The notes under the pieces were generated by a model. That model was not told the DNA's origin. It saw only the letters and a program-made list of their open reading frames with translations, and ran no database searches. Source: Deltaproteobacteria bacterium (GTDB lineage Bacteria; Myxococcota; Myxococcia; Myxococcales; Myxococcaceae). Taken from it: 10,544 nt of DNA. Where the stretch lies: the NCBI GenBank assembly GCA_016875515.1, contig VGRA01000050.1, forward strand, positions 1 through 10,544, given 5' to 3'. Numbering within the stretch: position 1 is the first letter of the stretch; each line of letters begins with the position of its first letter. Positions 1-6,257 of the stretch are shown in pieces. The position numbers and the translations under genes were made by a program.

Positions 1-589
1 CCATCCGCTGCACCACCGCGGCGGACACCGTCTGGCGCTGCTGCAGGTGTGCCTCAGTACCGAGGGTGCCCGCAGCCTCCGCGTCCGCCTCCACCCGGTA
101 CTGGGCCAGGATGGCGTCGAGCGCAGCTTGCGCCTCGGGGGCGGTGGGCAGCGCGTCGACGAATTTCCTCCGGACGGGCGCCCAGCAGCCCACGCGGACG
201 CGCCCCTCGGGGACGGTGACGGCGTTGTACCCGGTGTACCCGTCCACCTGCAGCCAGCACCGCGCCCCGCCCAGCGCCGAGACGGCCGTCTCCCCACTGC
301 GTCCCTGCGCGTGGACGTACGCCACCAGCTTCCCCGCCCGGAATGTCCAGACGTACCCCTTGCGCGTCTTGCCCTTCTCCAGCACCCGCTGCGGCGCCTC
401 GTCCGCCTGGACGTGCTCCTCCAGCCGGATGACGTCCAACAGCCGCGAGACGAAGACGAAGAGGTGCCCGGCGTAGAGGTTTTCCCTCCACACGTTTCGG
501 ACGATGGCCGACAGCCCGTCGATGCCAAACCGCAAGTCGACGCGCTCGGCGGCCAGGAGGATGCGTACGGCACGGGGCAGCTGCAGCAC
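1..589 (-). pseudogene. IS66-family transposase remnant: TnpB N-terminus fused in frame to TnpC middle; runs off left edge
   Basis: Read on the minus strand from a GTG at 589, the first ~50 residues match the start of IS66 TnpB (Orf2): LPRAVRILLAAERVDLR, then a GIDGLS block and AGHLFVFVSR. At about 415-440 the same frame switches without a break to the central part of the IS66 transposase TnpC. That part shows VQADEAP (family VxADET, first catalytic Asp), GYVWTF, SGETAV, LQVDGYTGYN (second Asp), GCWAPVRRKF and a Tyr-x-x-Glu segment. In intact IS66 elements TnpB and TnpC are separate genes, so a deletion has joined them. Two conserved positions are changed (Thr to Ala in ADET, His to Pro in CWAHxRRKF), which argues for an inactive copy. 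The frame stays open to base 1, so the 3' end is outside the window. Family assignment is firm; inactivity is inferred. An alternative TTG start is at 619. Confidence 0.85.
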
Positions 590-615
590 GGTGGGGGCGC
601 CCGCCTTCTGCCAGC

Positions 616-972
616 CCAACCGGTGGGGAGCGTGTCGGTCGTGACCTGGACGGGCGACTCGAACGAGCCGTTCGGGACCTCGAATGATCCGGGCAGGCCC
701 ATCAGCACCATCAACTGGCCGCCCAGGATGCGCGGCCAGCACGTGCCGTTCGAGGTGCCTCGCGCCTGCACCTGCACCCCGAGGACCGTTCCAGCCAGCG
801 TGGAAGTCGGCGCCACGAACTCCGCTTGGGCGAGGGTCCACTGGCCGCTCGGGAGGCTGGAGAGGGGGATCTCCGTGTTCTGCGCCGTCCCGGAAACCAC
901 GAAGCCGAGTTCCGGGCCGGAGCCCGACCCGCCAAAGCTGCCTGCGTTGGGCCGTGGTGCGAGGTTTTCACA
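616..972 (-). pseudogene. Truncated gene fragment, beta-rich protein of unknown function
   Basis: A minus-strand frame of about 119 codons reads as a plausible protein: Gly/Ser-rich start (GSFGGSGSGPELGFVVSG), then alternating hydrophobic segments (LAGTVLGVQVQARG, GGQLMVLMG) and two Cys, as in a beta-sandwich or adhesion-like domain. I do not recognise the family. There is no start codon at its 5' end, because the frame simply continues into the 3' end of the glycosylase gene. Its 3' end runs into the IS66 TnpB sequence in a different frame near 600-616. The minus strand is preferred over the overlapping plus-strand ORF because both share the same third-codon positions but only the minus reading has protein-like hydrophobic patterning. 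It is best read as the remnant of a gene cut at both ends, the downstream cut lying at the IS66 remnant. Confidence 0.45.
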
Positions 973-989
973 GCGGAACGCGAGCCGGC

Positions 990-1775
990 TCAGCCGAGGT
1001 CCAGGGGCTGGCAGCGCTCGCACGCGTACATCGGGCGGTTGGCATTGCGCGTGACGGTGACGCGCTCGCCGCAGGTGTGGCACGCCGTGCGGCCGTAGAC
1101 GTGGAGCGCCTCGTCGCGGCGCACGCGGCGGCGGCCCTCGTGGGGAACCGTGACGATGCGCTTCTCACGCACACCCGCCGCGAGCAGCTGCCGGGCCAGC
1201 GCCCAGAGCTCGTCGAACTTCGCTCGCCCCAGCCGGCTCGCGGGTGTCTCGGGATGCAGCCGCACCAAGTGAAGGAGCTCTGCGCGGTACACGTTGCCGA
1301 TCCCGGCGAAAACCGACTGGTCGAGCAGGACCGCTGCGATGCTCCGGTGCGAGCGGCTCAGGGTCTGCCAGGCCGCCTCCACGTTGGCCCCGGGCGCCAG
1401 GGGATCTGCGCCGAGCCGCTCTCGCAGCGCCCGGACGCCTCGGGCGGACAGCAGCTCGCAACGCGTTGGCCCCACGAGGTCCCACGTCCAGTCCGGGACG
1501 GTAAGCCTCATCCGGGTGGTGCTTCGTGGCAACGGGGCAGGGTGCCTTCGCCGGTAGAAGCGCCCAAACAGGCCCAGGTGGATGTGCACCACGCCCGCCC
1601 TTCCAAAGCGCAGCAGCAGGTGCTTACCGACCGCTTCCGTCCCCGTCAGCTTGCAGCCATCCAGTCGGGTTGCCCCGTCGAACCGTCCCTGGGGCGAGGA
1701 AACGGCAACCACGTTGCCCAAGAGGTCGCGGCTCAGGTCCAGCGCGAGGCGGTGAAGGGTATGTCCTTCCGGCAT
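990..1775 (-). CDS. Fpg/Nei-family DNA glycosylase/AP lyase (mycobacterial Nei1-like)
   Basis: Predicted bifunctional base-excision-repair enzyme that removes oxidised bases and cuts the abasic site by beta/delta elimination. The 261-residue product starts MPEGHTLHRL: after Met removal Pro is the Schiff-base nucleophile and Glu3 the proton donor. Lys51 (VGKHL) fits the conserved beta-strand lysine, GIGNVYRAELL (158-168) is the helix-two-turns-helix motif, and C232/C235/C252/C255 form the C-terminal zinc finger ending in CERCQ. The PEGHTLHRL and SSPQGRF signatures match actinobacterial Nei1 (Rv2464c type) rather than E. coli Fpg or Nei. The ATG at 1775 is chosen because the Pro2 nucleophile requires it; the open frame further upstream is spurious. 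No clear Shine-Dalgarno sequence precedes it. It looks intact although it sits among broken genes. Substrate (8-oxoG or oxidised pyrimidines) cannot be told from sequence. Confidence 0.9.
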   Translation of the reverse strand: MPEGHTLHRLALDLSRDLLGNVVAVSSPQGRFDGATRLDGCKLTGTEAVGKHLLLRFGRAGVVHIHLGLFGRFYRRRHPAPLPRSTTRMRLTVPDWTWDLVGPTRCELLSARGVRALRERLGADPLAPGANVEAAWQTLSRSHRSIAAVLLDQSVFAGIGNVYRAELLHLVRLHPETPASRLGRAKFDELWALARQLLAAGVREKRIVTVPHEGRRRVRRDEALHVYGRTACHTCGERVTVTRNANRPMYACERCQPLDLG

Positions 1776-1791
1776 GGCCGTATGGATGCCC

Positions 1792-1809
1792 GAACCGTGA
1801 GGGGGGTTC
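1792..1809. promoter_or_regulatory. Inverted repeat upstream of the DNA glycosylase gene
   Basis: Perfect inverted repeat GAACC (1792-1796) and GGTTC (1805-1809) with an 8-nt spacer, 17 bases upstream of the glycosylase ATG. The position would suit an operator, but the arms are only 5 bp and such repeats arise by chance in GC-rich DNA. Confidence 0.2.
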
Positions 1810-2014
1810 TCGCGCTGTCGACGCGGGGAGGCCGGCGCTCGGTGTTCGGGCAGCCTGGAACGGACGCGGTCTGTCCGTCTGCCCATGGACCGTCTTGCAG
1901 GCGTGTTCACGGGTACCCGGTTGGGCGAGCCATCGTCGGAGGGGTGGCCTGGCGGTCCCTTGACGCTGCGTGGCCGGGTCGGCGCCCTCTTTGGTTGATG
2001 ACACGAACGCACAC
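1810..2014. other. Intergenic spacer with no supported gene
   Basis: Between the minus-strand glycosylase start and the plus-strand broken gene I find no ORF with protein-like content on either strand, no tRNA-like fold and no convincing promoter. The long ORFs crossing it are extensions of neighbouring frames with Arg/Pro/Ala-rich shadow composition. Confidence 0.4.
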
Positions 2015-2600
2015 CTGACGGAAACCGTTGCTCGCCTGAGGGCTCTCCTTCTCGCTGTTGCTGGTGGGCGCGGCCGCCGGGGCCGAGGCGCCCGCCGATC
2101 CCTGCCGAGGGGAGCACTGTGAGCTCCTCGCGCCGCCTGCTGCCTGCGTGGGCGCCACGACGCCACAGGCGGACGCCCCGGACTTCGAGGTCCGCGTGTC
2201 GGTCTCGCCGCCTCGGGTCTCGCCCGGCGCCGAAACCGCCGTGACCCTGGAGCTCGTGAACCGGTCGGCCGTGCCCGCTTCCTTTGCCTACGAAGTGGAC
2301 TGCATCAAGCCGGAGGTGCAGGCGTACCGGGGGGGGGCAAGCGGGCGGACTTTGCGGGGGCCCCGGAGGGAGAGCTCCTGTCGTGTGTGAAGGTGGCTCG
2401 ACTCGTCGTCGAACCCGGGGGAGTGCTGGTGGCGACGCTCCCCGTCCGGGCCGTGCGGCGTGTGGCCGGCTCCATGGCGGAGCTGTTCGAACCCCGGATC
2501 GTGGGGCCCTTGTCGAAGGGTCGCTGCGAGCTGCGCGTCGGCGTGGCGAAATTCCCGCTCGTTTCGGCCATCCGGGACGTTCGGGGGACGCTCGACGTGG
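2015..2600 (+). pseudogene. Frameshifted gene for a secreted beta-sandwich-like protein
   Basis: Two plus-strand frames each carry half of one protein-like sequence. The first (from about 2058) reads LVGAAAGAEAPADPC, then DFEVRVSVSPPRVSPGAETA and TLELVNRSAVPASFAYEVDC, ending at YRGG. The second resumes right after a run of nine Gs (2329-2337) as GGGKRADFAGAPEGELLSC, then LVVEPGGVLVATLPV, AELFEPRIVGPL and RDVRGTLDV. One extra G or two fewer Gs would join them. A second break lies in the signal peptide: a hydrophobic LRALLLAVA in another frame at about 2036-2058 precedes LVGAAAGAEA, and the only in-frame starts are TTG/CTG. The strand-pairing pattern (effect of values on ligand Cys, NRS and PG motifs) resembles bacterial proteinase-inhibitor-like (BsuPI) or other Ig-like secreted domains, but the family is not certain. 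The remainder to the stop at 2788 does not look homologous. A sequencing error in the G-run is possible. Confidence 0.55.
2329..2337 (+). repeat. G9 homopolymer at the site of the frameshift
   Basis: Nine consecutive Gs lie exactly where the reading frame of the secreted-protein gene breaks. The tract could be a slippage site, a fixed mutation or a homopolymer sequencing error. Confidence 0.9.
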
Positions 2601-2619
2601 GCCCCCGAGCCGGTGCTGC

Positions 2620-2805
2620 GTCCCGGCTCCAGGCCGAGCGCGGTCCGCCGGAAGCGGCGGGCGCCTGCTGTCCGAAGTCGACGGCGAACGTCGCCGAGGG
2701 CGCGTGCGCCTGGTCGACGAACGCGAAGCCAGCGGCGTCGAAGGCGTTGCTGGGTTCCCCCGTGATGCCCAGGCCGCGGAGACCATGAAGTCGCTGCTCG
2801 AAAGC
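2620..2805 (-). pseudogene. Unidentified coding-biased fragment
   Basis: On the minus strand, after a TGA at 2808-2806, an open stretch reads LGITGEPSNAFDAAG, then FAFVDQ and FAVDFGQQAP, with nearly every codon ending in G or C for its first 40 codons. The overlapping plus-strand frame shares the same third positions, so codon bias alone does not choose the strand; the minus reading has the better mix of aromatic and acidic residues. Further downstream it becomes Ser/Thr/Pro/Arg-rich shadow of the broken plus-strand gene. There is no start, no full domain and no family I recognise. It is probably another displaced gene piece. Confidence 0.25.
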
Positions 2806-2886
2806 TCATTCGGTTTTGTCGCGCTGGCGGCGTGGACGTGGCGAGACAGCGGCCCTGCGTGGTTGCCTCTTCGTTGCGCGTGAGAC

Positions 2887-2895
2887 GGGAGAGGG
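2887..2895 (+). promoter_or_regulatory. Ribosome binding site deciding the GTG start at 2904
   Basis: GGGAGAGGG lies 8 bases before GTG 2904. It favours this start over the upstream in-frame GTG at 2832, which has no purine-rich leader. Confidence 0.55.
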
Positions 2896-2903
2896 TTCGC
2901 ACT

Positions 2904-3773
2904 GTGCAAGCGGGACAGCCTGGGAGCGCCGTTGAAAAGGTGAGTGCGCCGGGCAGGTGGGGCCGCTTGGCTCCCGGTTTTGCGAAGCGGTGGCTGCCAC
3001 TGGTGCGCGCCGTGTCCCGGCCGTTCCGGCCGCGGCTGGAGAGGCTTCCCGCGGAGGGGCCCTGGCTTCCCGTGGCGAACCACTCGGGCGTATTCGGCAT
3101 CGCGGAGCTCACGTGCTTCGCGGCGCTCTGGCTGGAGCGCTTCGGCACGCAGCGGCCGCTGGGGGTTGCGCCCACCTTCGTGACGCTCGTGGTGGGAACC
3201 ATGTCGCGGCGCTCCGCGGACGCCGCCACCCGGGAGCGGCGCATGGAGCAGGCGCTCGCCGCGCACGAGCTGGAGCGGCAGCAGGCCGCCACTGAGCGCA
3301 GGGAGCGGCGGGTGGTGGACCTGCTGGGGGCCAGCCACGACATCAAGAACGTCATCTCCACCGCCTCCCTCAACGCCGCCTCCCTGCGCAAGGCGCTCGA
3401 GTCCAGCGGAACGCCGGACCCGGCCCTGCTGGAGAGGATGGACAAGGTGCAGCAGGCGCTCGCACTGGTGGTGGCCCTCTCCCGCACCTCGCGCGAGCCG
3501 GCCACGGCGGAGTCGACGCCGGGCGAGCCCGGCTGCTCCCCGCTGCGCGCTGCCTCCGTGCGCGGGGTGACCCCGGCGCTGGTGCTGACCGCCGCGTGCG
3601 ACGTGCTGCGCGACGAGGGGGCCGCGTACGCCGCCCGCCTCCGGGACGAGGGCGTGGAGGTGGAGCACGCCGAGTACCCCGGCGCACTCCACTGCCTCTT
3701 CAGCATGCAGGGGCTGGCCGAGGGCGTCAGCGCGGTGCAGCAGCTGGCACGGTGGCTCGCCCCCCGCTGGTGA
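2904..3773 (+). CDS. Three-part chimera: acyltransferase N-terminus, histidine-kinase segment, alpha/beta-hydrolase C-terminus
   Basis: The 289-residue product is built from pieces of three families. Residues ~12-92 look like the start of a PlsC-type lysophospholipid acyltransferase: a basic amphipathic lead, GPWLPVANHSGVFGIAE (NHSG replaces the usual NHxxxxD box) and LWLERFG-RPLG. Residues ~95-195 are a histidine-kinase linker coiled coil (RRSADAATRERRMEQALAAH) and dimerisation box GASHDIKN with phospho-acceptor-like His145. Residues ~221-289 match the end of HSL-family esterases: PALVLTAACDVLRDEG with the triad Asp233, a YAARL helix, and the triad His263 in PGALHCLFS. None of the three is complete: the acyltransferase lacks its later blocks, the kinase lacks the ATPase domain and the hydrolase lacks HGG and the nucleophile Ser. 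The frame is unbroken across both joins, near 3180 and 3490-3560. It could be an accidental in-frame fusion of pseudogene pieces or an expressed novel protein. Its 3' end overlaps the convergent radical SAM gene by 47 nt. Confidence 0.6.
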   Translation: MQAGQPGSAVEKVSAPGRWGRLAPGFAKRWLPLVRAVSRPFRPRLERLPAEGPWLPVANHSGVFGIAELTCFAALWLERFGTQRPLGVAPTFVTLVVGTMSRRSADAATRERRMEQALAAHELERQQAATERRERRVVDLLGASHDIKNVISTASLNAASLRKALESSGTPDPALLERMDKVQQALALVVALSRTSREPATAESTPGEPGCSPLRAASVRGVTPALVLTAACDVLRDEGAAYAARLRDEGVEVEHAEYPGALHCLFSMQGLAEGVSAVQQLARWLAPRW

Positions 3774-5115
3774 GCGGCGAGAGGGACGGGCCGTTGGACT
3801 GCAGCCAACTGATGGCGCGCGCCGGGTAGAAGAGGGACCGCAGCCGGGGCAGCGCGTCGAAGCGGCCCGGGGCCACGCGGTACTCGCCTGCGGCCTCCAC
3901 GAGCCAGCCCTCCTCCAGCGCCCGCGCCACCGCGGGGCCGCACGCCTGCTGCAGCGACACCCCGTGCGCCGTCTGGAAACGCGCCGGGTCCAACCGCCCG
4001 AAGCTGAGGGACAAGAGCACCTGCTTGGCCACCCGCTCCTGCGGCGGCAGCGCGTAGAGGTCCGAGAGCGGCAGCACCGCCCCGCCCTCCACCTGCTCCA
4101 CCCAGGCGTCCACCTTGTACGGGGCGAAGCCCCAGTGGCCGCCGCACAGCGTGCTCGCGTAGTTGCCCACCCCCACGTACGGCAGGCCGTCCAGGAGCCT
4201 CCCCTCGAAGTACGGCGAGGTGCCCGTCTCCCCCGCGTGGCGGGAGAAGTTGAGCGAGCCGTAGGGGGCGTGGAAGCCGCGCGCGGTGAGCACCTCGTAG
4301 GCGGCGTCGTACAGCCGGGCGTACTCGGACGGCGTGGGGAGGGAGGGCGTCACCCGCGTCAGCGCCCGCCCCTTGCCGCGGTACAGGCAGTCATAGGTGG
4401 TCACCGAGTCCACGCCCGCGTCCGCCACCCGCGCCACGTCCGCGGCGAAGTCCGCGGGCCCCTGCCCCGGCAACCCGAAGATGAGGTCCGCGTTCACCCG
4501 CTGGAAGCCCGCGCGCCGAAGCGCCGCCAGCGCCCGGTCTGCCTGGCCCACCTGGGCGGTGCGCCGCACCGCCTCCAGCACCGCCCCGGCCGTGCTCTGC
4601 ACCCCCAGCGACACGCGACTCACCCCGCCCTGCGCGAGCAGGCGCAGTTTGTCCGGCTCGTGTGCGGCCACCGCCGGCGTCGTCTCGACGGAGAGGGGGA
4701 ACGGGCTCGCAGACTTCGCCGCCCAGGGCTTCAGCGCCTCCAGGAGCGACTCGAGCAGCGGCATCCCGAGCAGCGTGGGCGTGCCGCCGCCCAGGTCGAT
4801 GCCCGGCACCTCCACGTCCCTCCGTACCGCCCCGGAGAGGCGCCCCAGCGCCGTGCAGAGCGCCCGCACGTAGCGGGCCTGCCGCTCGGGCGTCCCGTGG
4901 GTGTCCACGGCGAAGTTGCAGTAGCTGCAGCGCGCCTCGCAGAAGGGCACGTGGACGTACAGGAGGAGACGGCGGGCGCTCGCAACAGCCTCCAATACCT
5001 TTGGAGTGCCGGCGGGCGCGCGGAAGTGGTCCATCACGTACTCGCGGCGCGGCGGGTACTGCACCGTGAAGTCGTGCGGGTGGCGCCCGGCCAGCGCCAC
5101 GTGGCCGTCCAGCAT
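3727..5115 (-). CDS. HemW-like radical SAM enzyme (coproporphyrinogen III oxidase family, function unknown)
   Basis: The 462-residue cytosolic enzyme has a radical SAM core. LLYVHVPFCEARCSYCNF places the [4Fe-4S] ligands at C59, C63 and C66, followed by the LGGGTPT SAM-binding loop (108-114), SVETTP, VSRVSLGVQS (165-174) and ADLIFGLPGQ (209-218). The C-terminal third (from ~310) has the HemN/HemW-type winged-helix region. True HemN has a further Cys right after the cluster (CxxxCxxCxC); here it is CNF, so this is not a typical porphyrinogen oxidase. HemW-like proteins include heme chaperones and radical SAM methyltransferases. It has ~50 extra residues before the core compared with HemW. The ATG at 5115 overlaps the upstream stop (TGATG), so translation is coupled to the PLP enzyme, suggesting a shared pathway rather than housekeeping heme metabolism. 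The C-terminal tail (from ~440) is low in structure and overlaps the chimeric ORF. Confidence 0.85.
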   Translation of the reverse strand: MLDGHVALAGRHPHDFTVQYPPRREYVMDHFRAPAGTPKVLEAVASARRLLLYVHVPFCEARCSYCNFAVDTHGTPERQARYVRALCTALGRLSGAVRRDVEVPGIDLGGGTPTLLGMPLLESLLEALKPWAAKSASPFPLSVETTPAVAAHEPDKLRLLAQGGVSRVSLGVQSTAGAVLEAVRRTAQVGQADRALAALRRAGFQRVNADLIFGLPGQGPADFAADVARVADAGVDSVTTYDCLYRGKGRALTRVTPSLPTPSEYARLYDAAYEVLTARGFHAPYGSLNFSRHAGETGTSPYFEGRLLDGLPYVGVGNYASTLCGGHWGFAPYKVDAWVEQVEGGAVLPLSDLYALPPQERVAKQVLLSLSFGRLDPARFQTAHGVSLQQACGPAVARALEEGWLVEAAGEYRVAPGRFDALPRLRSLFYPARAISWLQSNGPSLSPLTSGGRATVPAAAPR

Positions 5116-6257
5116 CACGCCTGCGCCCCAAGTTCCTGCGCGAGCAGCCGCGCCACCTCCGCCACGTCCGCGTCCGGCAGCGTCTGGTGCACCCCTACGA
5201 AGCCCGCGCTGCGCGCGAGCGCCCGGCATTTCTGCAGACCGTCGTGCGGGACGTCCGCGTAGGCCGGCTGGTCCACCACCGGCCCGCCCATCAGGCTGCG
5301 CACCTCCACCCCGTGGCCGGCCATGGCCTCGGCGAACGGTTCGATGGGGCGCCCTGACAGCTCGAACGGGAAGACGAACGGCGAGCCGGAGCCCGCGGGC
5401 GCCGGCCACACCCGCACGCCGGGGACCCCTTTGAGCGCGCGGAACAGGACGTCGTAGTGGGCCCGCCGGCGCGCCTCCTGCTCGCCCCACGTCTGCAGGG
5501 TGAAGCGCCCGAAGCAGGCATTGAGCTCCGACATCTCCAGGTTGTGGCCACGCCGGACGTAGTGGAACTGGTGGTGCATCCCCGCTGGCGCGCTGCACGG
5601 CACCTCCTCCAGGTGGCAGGTGCAGGCCCGCCCCCAGTGGACGAGGGAGTCCACGCGCGCGTGCCAGGCGCCATCCGGCGAGAGCACCGCCCCGCCGCCG
5701 AAGGCCGAGAGGTGGTGCGGGTGGTAGAAGCTCCAGGTCGTCAGGTCCCCGAGCGCGTGCGCCGGCGCCCCGTCCACCTGCAGGTCCATGGTCTCGCAGG
5801 CGTCCTGCAGCACGCGCGCACCGCGGCGCCGCGCCAGGGAGACGAGCGCGCGCAGCCGCGCCGGGAAGCCCAGGAAGTGCGTGACGCACACCACCTTCGT
5901 CTCCGGCGTGAGCGCCGCCTCCAGGGCGGCGGGGGCCATGCCGAAGCCGCCCGCCTCCGTGTCCACCGCCCTCGCCGCGTAGCCGGCCGAAAGCAGGGAG
6001 GAGAGCGTGGTGGGGAAGGTGAAGCCCGCCACCAGCGCCTCGCCCGGGCCGGTCACCTCGCGCAAGGCCAGCGCCGCCGCCAGGTTGGCCGAGGAGCCGG
6101 AGTTGGTGAGCGCCACGTGCGGCGCCCCGAAGGTGTCCGACAGCGCGCGCGCAAGGGCGTTCAAGCTGCGGCGGGAAGGGCCGAGCTCCTGCTCGAGGAA
6201 GGCCCCGAAGCCCTCCGTCGCCGTGCGGCCCGTGCAGGGGTAGCGGAAGCGGCTCAA
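5115..6257 (-). CDS. DegT/DnrJ/EryC1/StrS-fold PLP enzyme resembling the [2Fe-2S] sugar dehydrase E1 (RfbH)
   Basis: 380-residue fold-type I PLP enzyme. TNSGSSANLAA (51-61) binds the cofactor phosphate, AGFTFPTTLSSLLSAG (77-92) is the substrate/PLP loop, and Asp152 in VLQDACETM would pair with the pyridine nitrogen. Ordinary family members have SFxxxK with the Schiff-base Lys; here the sequence is SFYHPHHLSAFGGG, so His181 takes the Lys position, as in the sugar dehydrases E1/RfbH and ColD. Cysteines 154, 212, 214 and 221 form C-X57-C-X-C-X6-C, one residue from the C-X57-C-X-C-X7-C [2Fe-2S] motif of E1, and RRGHNLEMSELNACFG (235-250) matches the following E1 block. An E1-like product would dehydrate a 4-keto sugar nucleotide via PMP, but no E3 reductase is nearby and it is shorter than RfbH (~437 aa). 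Start is TTG within a TTGA overlap with the upstream stop, implying coupled translation. Confidence 0.85.
   Translation of the reverse strand: MSRFRYPCTGRTATEGFGAFLEQELGPSRRSLNALARALSDTFGAPHVALTNSGSSANLAAALALREVTGPGEALVAGFTFPTTLSSLLSAGYAARAVDTEAGGFGMAPAALEAALTPETKVVCVTHFLGFPARLRALVSLARRRGARVLQDACETMDLQVDGAPAHALGDLTTWSFYHPHHLSAFGGGAVLSPDGAWHARVDSLVHWGRACTCHLEEVPCSAPAGMHHQFHYVRRGHNLEMSELNACFGRFTLQTWGEQEARRRAHYDVLFRALKGVPGVRVWPAPAGSGSPFVFPFELSGRPIEPFAEAMAGHGVEVRSLMGGPVVDQPAYADVPHDGLQKCRALARSAGFVGVHQTLPDADVAEVARLLAQELGAQA

Noticed and set aside
47..2018. Plus-strand frames over the IS66 remnant and the glycosylase
   Set aside because: Minus-strand IS66 and Fpg/Nei motifs are unmistakable; the plus reading has no protein-like pattern.
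2832..2903. Earlier GTG start for the chimeric ORF
   Set aside because: No RBS, and the extra 24 residues are Arg/Val-rich; GTG 2904 follows GGGAGAGGG.
1776..3692. N-terminal ~640-residue extension of the glycosylase frame on the minus strand
   Set aside because: Arg/Pro/Gly-rich shadow of plus-strand sequence; the enzyme needs Pro right after Met at 1775 as nucleophile.
3727..5115. Naming the radical SAM gene hemN or hemW
   Set aside because: The HemN fourth Cys is missing, and the N-terminal extension and operon context do not fit housekeeping heme metabolism.
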